Origin: Acidobacteriota bacterium | Lineage (GTDB): Bacteria; Acidobacteriota; Terriglobia; Terriglobales; Acidobacteriaceae | DNA: 64,000 nt | Direction of reading: 5' to 3' | Assembly (NCBI GenBank): GCA_021778845.1 | Contig: JAJYBU010000016.1 | Coordinates: forward strand, 1-64,000 | In this document: positions 43,640-52,827 of the stretch, piece after piece | Layout of the letters: every line of letters starts with the position of its first letter | Numbering within the stretch: position 1 is the stretch's first letter | Notes under the pieces: model-generated | Seen by the model: the letters and a program-made list of their open reading frames with translations, nothing else | The model's database searches: none | Told to the model about the DNA's origin: nothing | Translations under genes and position numbers: made by a program

Positions 43640-45538
43640 TCACAGATACCAGGGAATATTCACCACCACGATCCGCTGATTTCCCTTCAGCAGCAACAGC
43701 AGCTTCAGCAACTGCACCCTCTGGCCGTGCAGCAGATACTCCCACCAGTGCCGCACCACCAGCTCCGGCAACAGCACCGCAATCTTCCGCCCAGGAAACT
43801 CCTCTTCCAGTTCCATCACATAGTCAATCAGCGGCGTGAGGATATTGCGATAGCTACTCCTCACCGTCACCAGCTCCGGCAGCGCCATCTGGTGTTCGCG
43901 CACCGGAATCAGCACCATCTGCTCCCACACCTTACCCAGCGCATCGGCGTCATCCGAGTCCACGTGCACCACCTTGACCAGCGGGCTCATCAACATCCCA
44001 AACCGCATCGCCTTCTCGGTCACCTTGTCCCACCCGGCCATCGGGATCACCACAATCGGCGGTGCCAGCCCGGTCAGCCGCAACGGCGTCGGGTCAATCG
44101 TCTCCGCTCGCACCCGCGTATAGTGCCGCTTCACGCCCATCATTGCCGCGATCAGCAGCGGCACCAGAATCGCCGTCACCCACGCTCCCTCCAGGAATTT
44201 GGAGAACAGTAGAACGCACAGCGTAATGCCGGTTGCCACCGCGCCCAGCCCGTTCACAAACATCTTCACGTGCCGGTGGGGAGCATCCAACGTCTTGTGC
44301 CAGTGCCGGACCATCCCTGCCTGGCTCAGCGTAAAGGCCAGAAACGCCCCAATCGCATACAGCGGAATCAGCCGGTCGGTCACGCCGTCAAAGATGATCA
44401 GGATCACCGCCGTCAACGTCGTCAGCGCATAAATCCCATGCGAGAACAGCAGCCTGCGCCCGCGCAGCAGGAACACATGCGGCAGATAATCCTGTCCCGC
44501 AATCGCACGCGCCATACGCGGAAAATCCGCAAACGCCGTATTCGCGCTGAAGCTCAGCGCCGCCAGCACCGATCCCATCGTCAGAAAGTAGAACCACTGC
44601 CGCCCAAACACCGCCGACACTTCAATCGACAGCACGCTCTGATAGCTCGTCGCATTCGGGTCCATCGCCGTCACGCCATAGGCCCGCGCCACATAGCTCA
44701 GTCCAAACAGCAGGATGATCAGAATCCCAATAATGACCGTCAGCGTCACGTTCGCATTGTGACTGCGCGGCTCCTTGAACGCCGTCACCCCGTTTGAAAC
44801 CGCCTCCACGCCCGTCATCGCCGCGCATCCGCTTGAGAACGCCTTCAGCAGCAGATACACCAGCAACCACCCCGCAAACTTGTGCAGCGGATTATCCACC
44901 GGTGATGGCGGCGCATAGTGCGCCACCGGGTGCCCGTGCGTCATCAGCGCCTGGAATACGCCCCACCCGATCGTCGCCAGCAGCGTGCCCACAAATAAAA
45001 TCGTCGGCAGCATGAAGACCACCCCGGTCTCTTTCACGCCGCGCATGTTCACCAGCGCAATTCCCGTCAGGATGACCAAGCACATCAGCAACTGATGCTG
45101 GTGCAGTTGCGGCCCATATTTTGTCTCCTGGAACGCGCTCACCAGGGCCGTCACGCCGGCCGAAATTCCCACCGCCGCCGTCAGCACATAGTCGATCATC
45201 AACGCCGCGGCCGCAAACAGCCCAGCCTTGTCGCCCAGGTTTTCGCTGGCCACCGTGAACGACCCACCGCCGTTCGGATACGCCTCAATCGTCTGCCGAT
45301 AGCTGAAATAAAGAATCGTCAGCAGCGTCAGAATCAGCCCGAAGATCGGCAGCAGATAGTGCTGTACACCCCAGAATCCCAACGGAATCAGCAGCGTCAT
45401 CGCAGCTTCAGGCCCGTACGCCGCGCTCGTCAGCCCATCCAGCCCGAAGATCGGAATCCCTACCGCAGGACTGATCTGTATCGAATGCGATTCATCGGAC
45501 GATAACGGTCGCCCAAACAATACGTCAAAAACCTTCAT
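43640..45538 (-). CDS. KimA-like APC-superfamily permease, probable K+/H+ symporter
   Basis: The 632-aa protein has about 12 transmembrane helices (1-470) and a cytoplasmic C-terminal domain. It resembles Bacillus KimA (YdaO) as I remember it: SYRQTIEAYPNGGGSFTVASENLG, LLLKAFSSGCAAMTGVEAVSNGV, FSANTAFADFPRMARAIAGQDYLP and IPLYAIGAFLAFTLSQAGM. In B. subtilis KimA is a high-affinity potassium importer controlled by c-di-AMP through a ydaO riboswitch and by binding to the protein. I see no such riboswitch upstream here; a 12-bp palindrome lies at 45613-45624. Amino-acid transport is the alternative role. Confidence 0.82.
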   Translation of the reverse strand: MKVFDVLFGRPLSSDESHSIQISPAVGIPIFGLDGLTSAAYGPEAAMTLLIPLGFWGVQHYLLPIFGLILTLLTILYFSYRQTIEAYPNGGGSFTVASENLGDKAGLFAAAALMIDYVLTAAVGISAGVTALVSAFQETKYGPQLHQHQLLMCLVILTGIALVNMRGVKETGVVFMLPTILFVGTLLATIGWGVFQALMTHGHPVAHYAPPSPVDNPLHKFAGWLLVYLLLKAFSSGCAAMTGVEAVSNGVTAFKEPRSHNANVTLTVIIGILIILLFGLSYVARAYGVTAMDPNATSYQSVLSIEVSAVFGRQWFYFLTMGSVLAALSFSANTAFADFPRMARAIAGQDYLPHVFLLRGRRLLFSHGIYALTTLTAVILIIFDGVTDRLIPLYAIGAFLAFTLSQAGMVRHWHKTLDAPHRHVKMFVNGLGAVATGITLCVLLFSKFLEGAWVTAILVPLLIAAMMGVKRHYTRVRAETIDPTPLRLTGLAPPIVVIPMAGWDKVTEKAMRFGMLMSPLVKVVHVDSDDADALGKVWEQMVLIPVREHQMALPELVTVRSSYRNILTPLIDYVMELEEEFPGRKIAVLLPELVVRHWWEYLLHGQRVQLLKLLLLLKGNQRIVVVNIPWYL

Positions 45539-45612
45539 AGCCCTCGCAAAATACCTTGCAATTTCCCTCGGCTGACCGCTGTTCGCACATGGCGCACCGT
45601 TAGATATCCTAC

Positions 45613-45626
45613 GACATTTATGTCAA
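45613..45626 (-). promoter_or_regulatory. Palindrome/-35-like element upstream of the KimA-like gene
   Basis: GACATTTATGTC (45613-45624) is a perfect palindrome, and on the minus strand it overlaps a consensus TTGACA at 45626-45621, about 83 bp upstream of the ATG. A GATATC follows 5 bp downstream. The match suggests a repressor site over a -35 box; no good -10 is present at 16-18 bp. Confidence 0.4.
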
Positions 45627-45788
45627 ATCACCCCCTATGATCTTTATGAATCCTTTATTTCCTCGCCCTCCGGTTCCATCCCGTCAAAGCAATTCCCTCC
45701 CCGCTAGGGCCTGTAAGCCCAACGGACACTCCATCTGCGCCGCAGATTCCACCGCAGCCCGTCGCCCTCCCACATCCCCTCACAGCGC

Positions 45789-46655
45789 CTAAGCGTTCAG
45801 TCCCTTCAGATATTGAAAACTCTCGGTCATGCTCTCCACCACCGGCTCGGACGTCTCATCCTGATCCACGTAGGCATACCGTATGCCCTGCCGCCTGGCC
45901 TGCGCCAGCAGCTTCGGCCAGGCAATCGTTCCCTTGCCCAGTTCGGTAAAGTGCTCCGCCTCCGGCCCCATCACAAACCCCGTCGGCGCTCCCTCCGTGC
46001 GATCCTTCAGATGGATCAGCTTCACCCGGTCCAAATACGATCCGAGCACGGCCGCGGGCTTCTGGCCAGCTTGCGTCAGCCAGTACATATCCAGTTCCAG
46101 CTTCACCAGTGTTGGATCCGTATTCCCCATCAACGTCTGCCAGCCCGTCAAGCCTTCACTCTGCGGCTTGAACTCATAGCAGTGGTTGTGGAACACAAAC
46201 TCCATCCCCGCATCGTGCACCTGCGCCCCCCAGCGGTTGAAATCGTCCGACGCCTTCTCGAACCCCGCCGTCGAGGGCCACTGCTCCTGCGGCAGCATCG
46301 GGCACACCATATACTTCAGACCCAACTGCTGCGCATAGTCGATCTTCCCCGCAAACCCCGCATACTCGAAGTGCGCCGAAACCAGTCCCAGCCCCGAGTC
46401 CGCAACGATCTTCTTCAGCTCCCCCGCCGGATGGTTGTACACCACCGGGTACAGCTCGATCTGCGTATAGCCAATCTGCTGGATTGACTTCAAAATTCCC
46501 GCCAGATCGGTCACCGCCTGTCGCCGCACCATGAACAGTTGCACCCCATAGTTCAGCGGCTCCGGCACCTGGCCGGCAAACGCGCTGCGTGGAAGGCTGA
46601 TCACACATCCCGCGGCCAGCGCGGACTGACGAAGAAATTCCCGGCGTGTTGTCAT
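45789..46655 (-). CDS. Tat-exported sugar phosphate isomerase/epimerase-like protein
   Basis: The 288-aa protein starts MTTRREFLRQSALAAGCVIS, a twin-arginine signal, and continues as an AP-endonuclease-2-like TIM barrel (xylose-isomerase-like): LNYGVQLFMVRRQAV, IELYPVVYNH, LVSAHFEYAG, EFVFHNHCYEF and LELDMYWLTQAG, with metal-ligand-type Glu, His and Asp residues. Relatives act on sugars or inositols; exported versions are frequent in Acidobacteriota and their substrates are mostly unknown. The ATG at 46655 is used because the RR motif lies at residues 4-5; ATG 46703 is less likely. Confidence 0.85.
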   Translation of the reverse strand: MTTRREFLRQSALAAGCVISLPRSAFAGQVPEPLNYGVQLFMVRRQAVTDLAGILKSIQQIGYTQIELYPVVYNHPAGELKKIVADSGLGLVSAHFEYAGFAGKIDYAQQLGLKYMVCPMLPQEQWPSTAGFEKASDDFNRWGAQVHDAGMEFVFHNHCYEFKPQSEGLTGWQTLMGNTDPTLVKLELDMYWLTQAGQKPAAVLGSYLDRVKLIHLKDRTEGAPTGFVMGPEAEHFTELGKGTIAWPKLLAQARRQGIRYAYVDQDETSEPVVESMTESFQYLKGLNA

Positions 46656-46810
46656 CAATCTCTGCTCAACTTTCTCGTACGATCCATGCTTCGCTAAAGA
46701 CACGCACCATCCTCTGCGCGCGTATCGATCACGCCGACACTCTATGCTCCCTTCCCCCGCAGGTCAACGGCACCCATCACACATCTGCAACCTGTCAGAT
46801 CCGCCTCCAC

Positions 46811-48388
46811 TCAGGGTGCAGGAGGCCCCTCCAGCGTCGACGGCTCCACCTCCACAAATCCCCCGTCCGCCCGCACTTCCACCGTCGGCGCATAGGTTCC
46901 CAGCAGCTTCCGAGTCCACCACACGCCCTCGGTCCGCTTCTCCTCCGGTGTGCTGAACCAGTACTGCCACAGCACCGCCCGCACCATCTTCGGCGGCGTC
47001 CCTCCGAACGGGTCTCCGCGGAACATCTCCAGCACCTCCGGATCGCCCTCCAGCAGCCGCTCCTCGGTCAGCGGCACAATCCGGGCCTGCTGCCACGACG
47101 TCAGCGATGCAAACCACAAATTCCAGTCGAACCGCGGCTGATACGGTGCATAGATCCCCGGCCGATCCCGCACATCCTGCGGCTTGAACCGGAACGGATA
47201 TGCGGTCCACGCCCTCCCATCCTCCGATCCCTGGAACTCAATCTCATACCGATGCGGCGTCATCACCGCAAACAGCCCATACTGATTCGCAATCCGCAGC
47301 GGCTCCATCGCCACCACCGGCGCGTTCCACAGCGGAGCCTCCCGCCAGAACATCTCCACCAACTCCGCCGTCGTCGCATACCCCACCCACGTCAACGCCA
47401 CAGCCGTCACCCCGATTCTCACGCCCGACCACCACCGCACCGGCCGCGCCTCGCTCATCTCCACCGTCTCCACGCCCTCCCGCCAACGTCGCGGCACCAG
47501 CCACAGCAGCGCCCGATCATCCAGCAGCAGCACCGCCAGCGCCAGCACCAGGTAGTTCAGAAACGCATAGTTTGCTGTCGCAATCACCACCGCCTGCCAC
47601 GCCGTCACCATGCAGAAGCAGGCAATCTTCCACCGTCGCGGCAGAAACGCCATCCACACCAGCACCAGTTCCATGCCCAGCGTCGCTCCCGCCGTGGCCT
47701 TCTGGAACCCGTGCGGCAGGTGTTGCAGATACCATCCAATCCACGTCGGCAGCGGCCCATTCTGGTAGTACTCATACATCGCCGTCAGGTTGCGCCAGCT
47801 CGGATCCCCGCTCAGCAGCTTCACCGCGCCCGACTCAAAGTAAATCCGAAACCACTCCCACACCAGCAGGAACACCGCCGCCCGCGAGGCCAGCGCCAGC
47901 GGCCTCGTCACCGACCGCCTTCCCCACCCCGGCCACCATCCTCCCGGCGCCACAAACAGCGACAAAAATCCTGCCTCCAGCAGCATCCCATCCGACTGAT
48001 ACTCCCCAAAGTCCTGCGACACTGCAATAAAGCTCAGGAAGCAGACAAAGCACACCGCCAGCGAAGCCTTCGGCGCCACATTCGCCACCACCAGCACCGA
48101 CGCCGCCAGCCCCACCCACGCCAACGCCATCAACGCATGGTTGCCGCTACTCCACCACAGCACCGTCGGCGCATACCAGAACCGCGCCGCCCCCAGCGTC
48201 CGCACCCTTTCGAGAAACATCCCCGCCGGCAGAATCCCCTCCGGCCCCACCATTCCCCGAATCTGAAACACCAGCGCCAGGAACGCCGAAAAATAAATTA
48301 CCCCCAGGGCTCGCAGCCACAGCCAGCGCGCAATCAGGTCGTTCCCCGCACCCTGCTCGCGATCGAAAAGATATCGAAGCATCCGCAT
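46811..48388 (-). CDS. Lipase maturation factor-family membrane protein
   Basis: The protein is about 525 aa from the ATG at 48388 (other starts at 48400 or 48469). It has about 8-10 hydrophobic segments. The sequence LRYLFDREQGAGNDLIARWLWLRALGVIYFSAFLALVFQI is the family's N-terminus, followed by YQSDGMLLEAGFLSLFVAPGG, SGDPSWRNLTAMYEYYQNGPLPTW and a soluble C-terminal domain with PYQPRFDWNLWFASL. This is the LMF1-like domain. In animals it folds lipases in the ER; the bacterial role is unknown. The C-terminus is Pro/Glu-rich (EPSTLEGPPAP). Confidence 0.85.
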   Translation of the reverse strand: MRMLRYLFDREQGAGNDLIARWLWLRALGVIYFSAFLALVFQIRGMVGPEGILPAGMFLERVRTLGAARFWYAPTVLWWSSGNHALMALAWVGLAASVLVVANVAPKASLAVCFVCFLSFIAVSQDFGEYQSDGMLLEAGFLSLFVAPGGWWPGWGRRSVTRPLALASRAAVFLLVWEWFRIYFESGAVKLLSGDPSWRNLTAMYEYYQNGPLPTWIGWYLQHLPHGFQKATAGATLGMELVLVWMAFLPRRWKIACFCMVTAWQAVVIATANYAFLNYLVLALAVLLLDDRALLWLVPRRWREGVETVEMSEARPVRWWSGVRIGVTAVALTWVGYATTAELVEMFWREAPLWNAPVVAMEPLRIANQYGLFAVMTPHRYEIEFQGSEDGRAWTAYPFRFKPQDVRDRPGIYAPYQPRFDWNLWFASLTSWQQARIVPLTEERLLEGDPEVLEMFRGDPFGGTPPKMVRAVLWQYWFSTPEEKRTEGVWWTRKLLGTYAPTVEVRADGGFVEVEPSTLEGPPAP

Positions 48389-48490
48389 ACCGCTGCGCAT
48401 CCTCTCCACCCCTCTCGCCCTGCAAGCGCCCATTCTGCGCCGACGCCAGCATAGCGCAAAATCCATCAACCGGCAGCCATCGCGTCGCGC

Positions 48491-49408
48491 CTAAGGCTGC
48501 GCTCCGGCCGGCCCCTCGCGCTTCAGCATCTCAATCGCCTCCCTGTACCCCAGCCCCGGCTTCATCGGCCGAAACCCGCTCGCCCCCTCATCAATCTGAA
48601 TATTCAGCGACTTCACCAGCAACGCTCTTCCGGTCAGATTCAGCTTCAACCCCGTCAGCTTCCACACCTGCCCGCCCACGTCGCGCTGTTGCAGCTCCAC
48701 CGTCCCGCCCTTGTCCACCCTCCCCAGAATCCCAAATCCGAAGTCCACGTCCACAATCAGGTGGGCCTCCAGCCGCGTCAGCCTCTCCTGCGTCTTGTCG
48801 ATCCACACCTCACCCGCAAAGCCGCGCAAAGCATCCGCCGCAATATCCGGCGGAACGAACTTCGGATTCGGCCGGAAGCTCATCCGATAGCAACTCCCCC
48901 CCGCATCGCACGGCACCATCCCCTCCAGCGTATAAATCTCCGCCTCCGGCAGCATGCCCAGTATGTGATCGATCCGCGCCTGGTCCCGCATCTCGCTCCG
49001 ATGCCTGCGCTCCTCCAGCTCCGGATGCGCCGCCAGAAAATCCAGCCGCGCCATCTCCGCGCTCTCGGCGTCCGCGCTCAGCGGCTTTCCATCCACCGCA
49101 ATCAGCCGCGCCACATCCCCATCCTTCGTCTCGATAATCTCCTTGGTCGTCTCCCGCGCACCATCCTTTTTGCTCAGCACAAACCGCAACAGGGGATGCC
49201 CCTGGTCCATATCCAGCCTGTGCCGCACCGCCCGCCGAACCAGCGCCGAGCCATCAAACGCCTGCACACCAGCCTTAGCCTGTGCCCCCGCCACCGGCGA
49301 CCCCGCCGCGCCCAGGCTTGCCAGCAGCATCAGACCACCGCACCGCCGCACCCCTCGAAGAGCGCGCAACCCATCGCCCGCTCCACGCCTCCCCGGCACT
49401 CTGCGCAT
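48491..49408 (-). CDS. Exported protein of unknown function
   Basis: The product is about 305 aa from the ATG at 49408; a longer frame runs antisense to the glutathione peroxidase gene and is rejected. A probable signal segment (GGLMLLASLGAAGSPVAGAQA) is followed by a soluble domain rich in charged residues: LRFVLSKKDGARETTKEIIETKDGDVARLIAVDGKPLSAD, YRMSFRPNPKFVPPDIAAD and EVWIDKTQERLTRLEAHLIVDVDFGFGILGRVDKGGTVELQQ. The alternating beta-strand pattern of the last part resembles LolA/LppX-type folds that carry lipids, but I cannot name a family. Confidence 0.65.
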   Translation of the reverse strand: MRRVPGRRGAGDGLRALRGVRRCGGLMLLASLGAAGSPVAGAQAKAGVQAFDGSALVRRAVRHRLDMDQGHPLLRFVLSKKDGARETTKEIIETKDGDVARLIAVDGKPLSADAESAEMARLDFLAAHPELEERRHRSEMRDQARIDHILGMLPEAEIYTLEGMVPCDAGGSCYRMSFRPNPKFVPPDIAADALRGFAGEVWIDKTQERLTRLEAHLIVDVDFGFGILGRVDKGGTVELQQRDVGGQVWKLTGLKLNLTGRALLVKSLNIQIDEGASGFRPMKPGLGYREAIEMLKREGPAGAQP

Positions 49409-49498
49409 GATCCAGGCACCCACCTCACCAGCATACTCAATCCCGCCCCGCGCGGCCGCTCGCAGTAGCTCACCGATCCCCCGCGCTACACTATCCCC

Positions 49499-50053
49499 AT
49501 GGCCACTCTCACCACCATCCCGCTCACCACCATCACCGGCGCTCCCTCCTCCCTTGCCGACTACTCCGGCAAAGTCCTTCTCATCGTCAACGTCGCCTCC
49601 AAGTGCGGCCTCACCCCGCAGTACACCGCCCTCGAAGCCCTCTATCAGAAGTACAAGGACCGCGGCCTCGTTGTCCTCGGCTTCCCCGCCAACGACTTCG
49701 CCGGCCAGGAGCCCGGCACCGACGCCGAGATCGCCACCTTCTGCTCCACCGAGTACCCCGTCACCTTCCCCCTCTTCTCCAAGATCCCCGTCACCGGCCC
49801 CTCCAAGCACCCGCTCTACGCCGCCCTTATCGCCGCCGCGCCCGAGCACATCCCCCACGGCCCCTGGCGCGAAAAGCTCACCGGCTTCGCCGCCAAGAAC
49901 GGCTTTCCCCCACCCAACGAACTCCCCGAACTCCTCTGGAACTTCGAGAAGTTTCTCATCGCCCGCGACGGCAGTGTCCTCGCCCGCTTCGCCCCCGACA
50001 CACCGCCTGACGACCCCAGGATCATCACTGCCATCGAGCAAGCCCTGGCTTAA
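49499..50053 (+). CDS. Glutathione peroxidase (thiol peroxidase of the GPx family)
   Basis: The 184-aa protein reduces hydroperoxides. Its peroxidatic residue is Cys36 (NVASKCGLTPQY) rather than selenocysteine. Q70 in GFPANDFAGQEPG and the W147-N148-F149 motif complete the catalytic tetrad, and a candidate resolving Cys lies in FCSTEYP (82). Many bacterial Cys-GPx proteins use thioredoxin rather than glutathione, so the electron donor is open. ATG at 49499 is preceded by a short gap from the divergent exported-protein gene. Confidence 0.93.
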   Translation: MATLTTIPLTTITGAPSSLADYSGKVLLIVNVASKCGLTPQYTALEALYQKYKDRGLVVLGFPANDFAGQEPGTDAEIATFCSTEYPVTFPLFSKIPVTGPSKHPLYAALIAAAPEHIPHGPWREKLTGFAAKNGFPPPNELPELLWNFEKFLIARDGSVLARFAPDTPPDDPRIITAIEQALA

Positions 50054-50070
50054 CGGTTGCTACCCCACCC

Positions 50071-50104
50071 GGTGCGCCGCCTCTCACCTGAGCAGCGGCG
50101 CACC
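50071..50104 (+). terminator. Terminator-like hairpin after the GPx gene
   Basis: GGTGCGCCGC (50071-50080) and GCGGCGCACC (50095-50104) pair over 10 bp with a 14-nt loop, 17 bp after the stop. No T run follows. Confidence 0.6.
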
Positions 50105-50677
50105 CGGCAGGAACCCATCAGCCGGTTCCGCTTGGCGTTTCCATTGCTCGTCTTCCCGCGTCAACCTGAAGTGTAGCGAAGAACCGCTGTAGTTGCTGTT
50201 CCTGTCGCCTATGTTCGGCCGCCACCCAGAGCGAAGCGCGCGCCCATCCCACCGATCCAACCCTCCCAAAATAATTTCCTCCAAAACAACCCGGAAATCG
50301 CGTGTCAACCCCCCGCAGCACCCCGGAACCACCAAAACCCCTATCCCTATTGGCGATTTCTCTTCCACCAATCTGGCATACTTACCCCTGCCAAAGGGCT
50401 AGACTTTAACTAAAGCTATCGCTTGCACCGCACCGAGCAGAAGACCACCGGATCAAACCGGCCTGCGTCCCCTGGCCAACCCGCAACCATCCGGACTGCC
50501 ATAAGTCCGACACTAACTCGAACCACTCCAAGACTTTGAGCCAACAAGTCATGGGGGGGAGGGGGGGCACATGCCAACCCATACCAGCCCATGACCGCAG
50601 CGCCTGCGTCTTCCGCCCACTCGATAACGTATCCTCTCTAAACCTGCATTTCACCTGTCCAGAGAGGCTATTCAAGA
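50105..50677. other. Intergenic region between GPx and M61 genes
   Basis: About 570 bp with no convincing gene on either strand. Its middle part (50250-50400) is very C-rich and T-poor. A run of seven G, one A and seven G lies at 50553-50567, slippage-prone and able to form a G-quadruplex. The M61 promoter must lie in the last 100 bp; I cannot place it. Confidence 0.5.
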
Positions 50678-52606
50678 ATGCCCCGCAAGCCATTGCTCCT
50701 CGCCGCCGCCATTGCCCTCACGCTCCCAGCCTTCAGCCAGGCCCCCATCCGCATCACCGCCGACCTCACCGAAGCCCCTCGCAAGCTCTACCACGCAGAC
50801 ATCGATCTCCCCGTACAGACCGGTCCCGCCACCTTCATCACCCCCGAGTGGATCCCCGGCAACCACCGGCCCACTGGCCCCGTCGCCGACATCACGGGCA
50901 TCGTCTTCACCGCCAACGGCAAACCCATCTACTGGCGGCGCGACGACCAGAACCTCTACGAGTACCACGTCGACATCCCCAAGGGCGTTACAACCCTCCA
51001 CGCCCACCTCGACTGCATCGTCACCTCCCGCGCCGATGACAAGATTGCCGTCCTCGAGTGGGAGAAGCTCCTGCTCTACCCCGCCAACATCCCCGTCCGC
51101 GACATCCCCATCCAGCCCAGCGTCACCGTCCCCGCCGGCTGGGGCATCGGCACCGCCCTCACCCCCGCCGCTCCGTACAATCCCAACGCAAAAATTGGCG
51201 GAACCACGCAATTCGAACCGACAAATGTCGAACAGCTTGAAGACTCTCCTGTCATCGCTGGCGAGTACTTCCACGAGTTCGCCCTCGCTCCCGAGGTCAC
51301 GCCGAAGCACTACATCGACGTCGTCTCCGATGAGCCCGGCGACTCCAACCTTCGCCCCGATCTGCTCGCCGAGATCTCCAACCTCGTCCGTGAAACCGGC
51401 GCAGCCTATGACTCGCGCCACTACCATGTCTACCACTTCCTCCTCACCCTCTCCGACATTGCTGGGGGTGAAGGCCTCGAGCACGGCCAGTCCTCTGACA
51501 ACGGCGTTGACGAGCACGCCTTCGAGAGCCAGAAGAGCCAGCTAGCCGATGCAGACCTGCTCTCCCACGAGTTCACCCACTCCTGGAACGGCAAGTATCG
51601 CCGCCCCTACAATCTCTACCAGCCCGACTTCGCCACCATGCAGCAGGGCTCGCTCCTGTGGGTCTATGAGGGCATGACGCAGTATCTCGGCAACGTCCTC
51701 GCCGCGCGCTCCGGCCTCAAGTCCCAGGCCGCCTACCGCGATATGCTCGCCGCATCCGCAGCTCAGCTTGACTACAAATCCGGCCGCATCTGGCGTCCCA
51801 CGGAAGACACTGCCATCGCCGCCAGCATCCTCCGCAGCGACGGCCCCGCCTGGTCCAACTGGCGTCGCGGCCAGGACTACTACCAGGAAGGCGAACTCTT
51901 CTGGCTTGACGCCGACACCAAGATCCGCGAGCTTACCAACGACCAGAAATCCCTCACCGACTTTCTCCACATCTTCCTCGGCAAGGGTGGCAACACCGGC
52001 CCGCTCATCGTCACCTACAACCGCGACGAACTGGTCCGCGACCTCAACGAGGTCGTCAAGTACGACTGGGCGAGCTTCATCCATGACCGCATCGACCTCA
52101 TCAACCCCCACGCCGACTTCGACGGCATCACCCGTGGCGGCTACAAGATCGTCTACCAGGACCACCCGACCGAATCCTTCGAAACCCTCATGAAAGCCTA
52201 TGGCCGCCGCGGTGGCGGAGGCCCCAGCGTCTGGTACTCCCTCGGCCTCCAACTCGGTGCCGATGGCACGATCCGTGACGTCCGCTGGGGCAGCCTCGCC
52301 GACGAGGCCAAGCTCGCCCCTGGTCAGAAAATCATTGCTGTAAACGGTCTCATCTATAAGGCCAGCAACGAAGATCACCACGCCGACACGCTCGTCAACG
52401 CAATCGAAGCAGCCAAGACCAGCAAGGATCCCATCCACTTCCTTGTGCAATCCGAGCAGTACATCACACCCGTCAACATCGACTACCACGACGGCATGCG
52501 TTACCCCGCAATGGTCCGCGTCGAAGGCGCCAAAGACTACCTCGACGAGATCACCGCCCCGCTCGCAAAGCCCGCAAACGAACCTGCCACGGCTCCAACC
52601 AAGTAG
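50678..52606 (+). CDS. Secreted M61-family aminopeptidase with C-terminal PDZ domain
   Basis: The 642-aa protein has a signal peptide (MPRKPLLLAAAIALTLPAFS), a beta-rich N-terminal domain (about 25-215), a gluzincin-like catalytic domain with HEFTH (297-301) and the third zinc ligand E331 in VYEGMTQYLG, and a PDZ domain (about 500-585; GLQLGADGTIRDVRWGSLADEAKLAPGQKIIAVNG). M61 enzymes release N-terminal glycine or alanine. It is followed immediately by a perfect 48-bp palindrome. ATG 50678 has GAGAGG 9 bp upstream. Confidence 0.92.
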   Translation: MPRKPLLLAAAIALTLPAFSQAPIRITADLTEAPRKLYHADIDLPVQTGPATFITPEWIPGNHRPTGPVADITGIVFTANGKPIYWRRDDQNLYEYHVDIPKGVTTLHAHLDCIVTSRADDKIAVLEWEKLLLYPANIPVRDIPIQPSVTVPAGWGIGTALTPAAPYNPNAKIGGTTQFEPTNVEQLEDSPVIAGEYFHEFALAPEVTPKHYIDVVSDEPGDSNLRPDLLAEISNLVRETGAAYDSRHYHVYHFLLTLSDIAGGEGLEHGQSSDNGVDEHAFESQKSQLADADLLSHEFTHSWNGKYRRPYNLYQPDFATMQQGSLLWVYEGMTQYLGNVLAARSGLKSQAAYRDMLAASAAQLDYKSGRIWRPTEDTAIAASILRSDGPAWSNWRRGQDYYQEGELFWLDADTKIRELTNDQKSLTDFLHIFLGKGGNTGPLIVTYNRDELVRDLNEVVKYDWASFIHDRIDLINPHADFDGITRGGYKIVYQDHPTESFETLMKAYGRRGGGGPSVWYSLGLQLGADGTIRDVRWGSLADEAKLAPGQKIIAVNGLIYKASNEDHHADTLVNAIEAAKTSKDPIHFLVQSEQYITPVNIDYHDGMRYPAMVRVEGAKDYLDEITAPLAKPANEPATAPTK

Positions 52607-52653
52607 ATACAACAGCGTGGTCTCTCCTGCAGGAGAGACCACGCTGTTGTATC
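52606..52653 (+). terminator. 48-bp perfect palindrome after the M61 gene
   Basis: The arm GATACAACAGCGTGGTCTCTCC (52606-52627) is followed by self-complementary TGCA (52628-52631) and then its exact reverse complement (52632-52653). The last base of the stop codon is part of the arm. As RNA it would make a very stable hairpin and should terminate or protect M61 mRNA, though there is no T run. Confidence 0.75.
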
Positions 52654-52827
52654 AATTCACTGTATGGTGTTGAACAGTAAGGATCACGAGTGGGCTCCTG
52701 CTACCTGCGTGGGGATATGCAGTGCGGCGCGGCGGGAACGGCAGTCTTCAGGAGCTGACTCTGCGTAACCAGGCGACCGTTGGCGCCTGGCAAGCAGTGA
52801 GCGACCAAACCCACTGAGTCACATCCA

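Noticed and set aside
45539-45788. c-di-AMP (ydaO) riboswitch before the KimA-like gene
   Set aside because: No arrangement of the conserved GGGTGAATC-type core and paired stems could be found by eye.
46646-48454. A 602-codon open frame on the + strand
   Set aside because: It is the antisense shadow of the lipase maturation factor gene; its translation is Pro/His/Arg-rich with no domain or signal.
49409-50041. Extension of the exported-protein gene through the GPx gene
   Set aside because: Antisense to GPx, Gly/Glu/Val-rich shadow composition; the signal segment begins after 49408.
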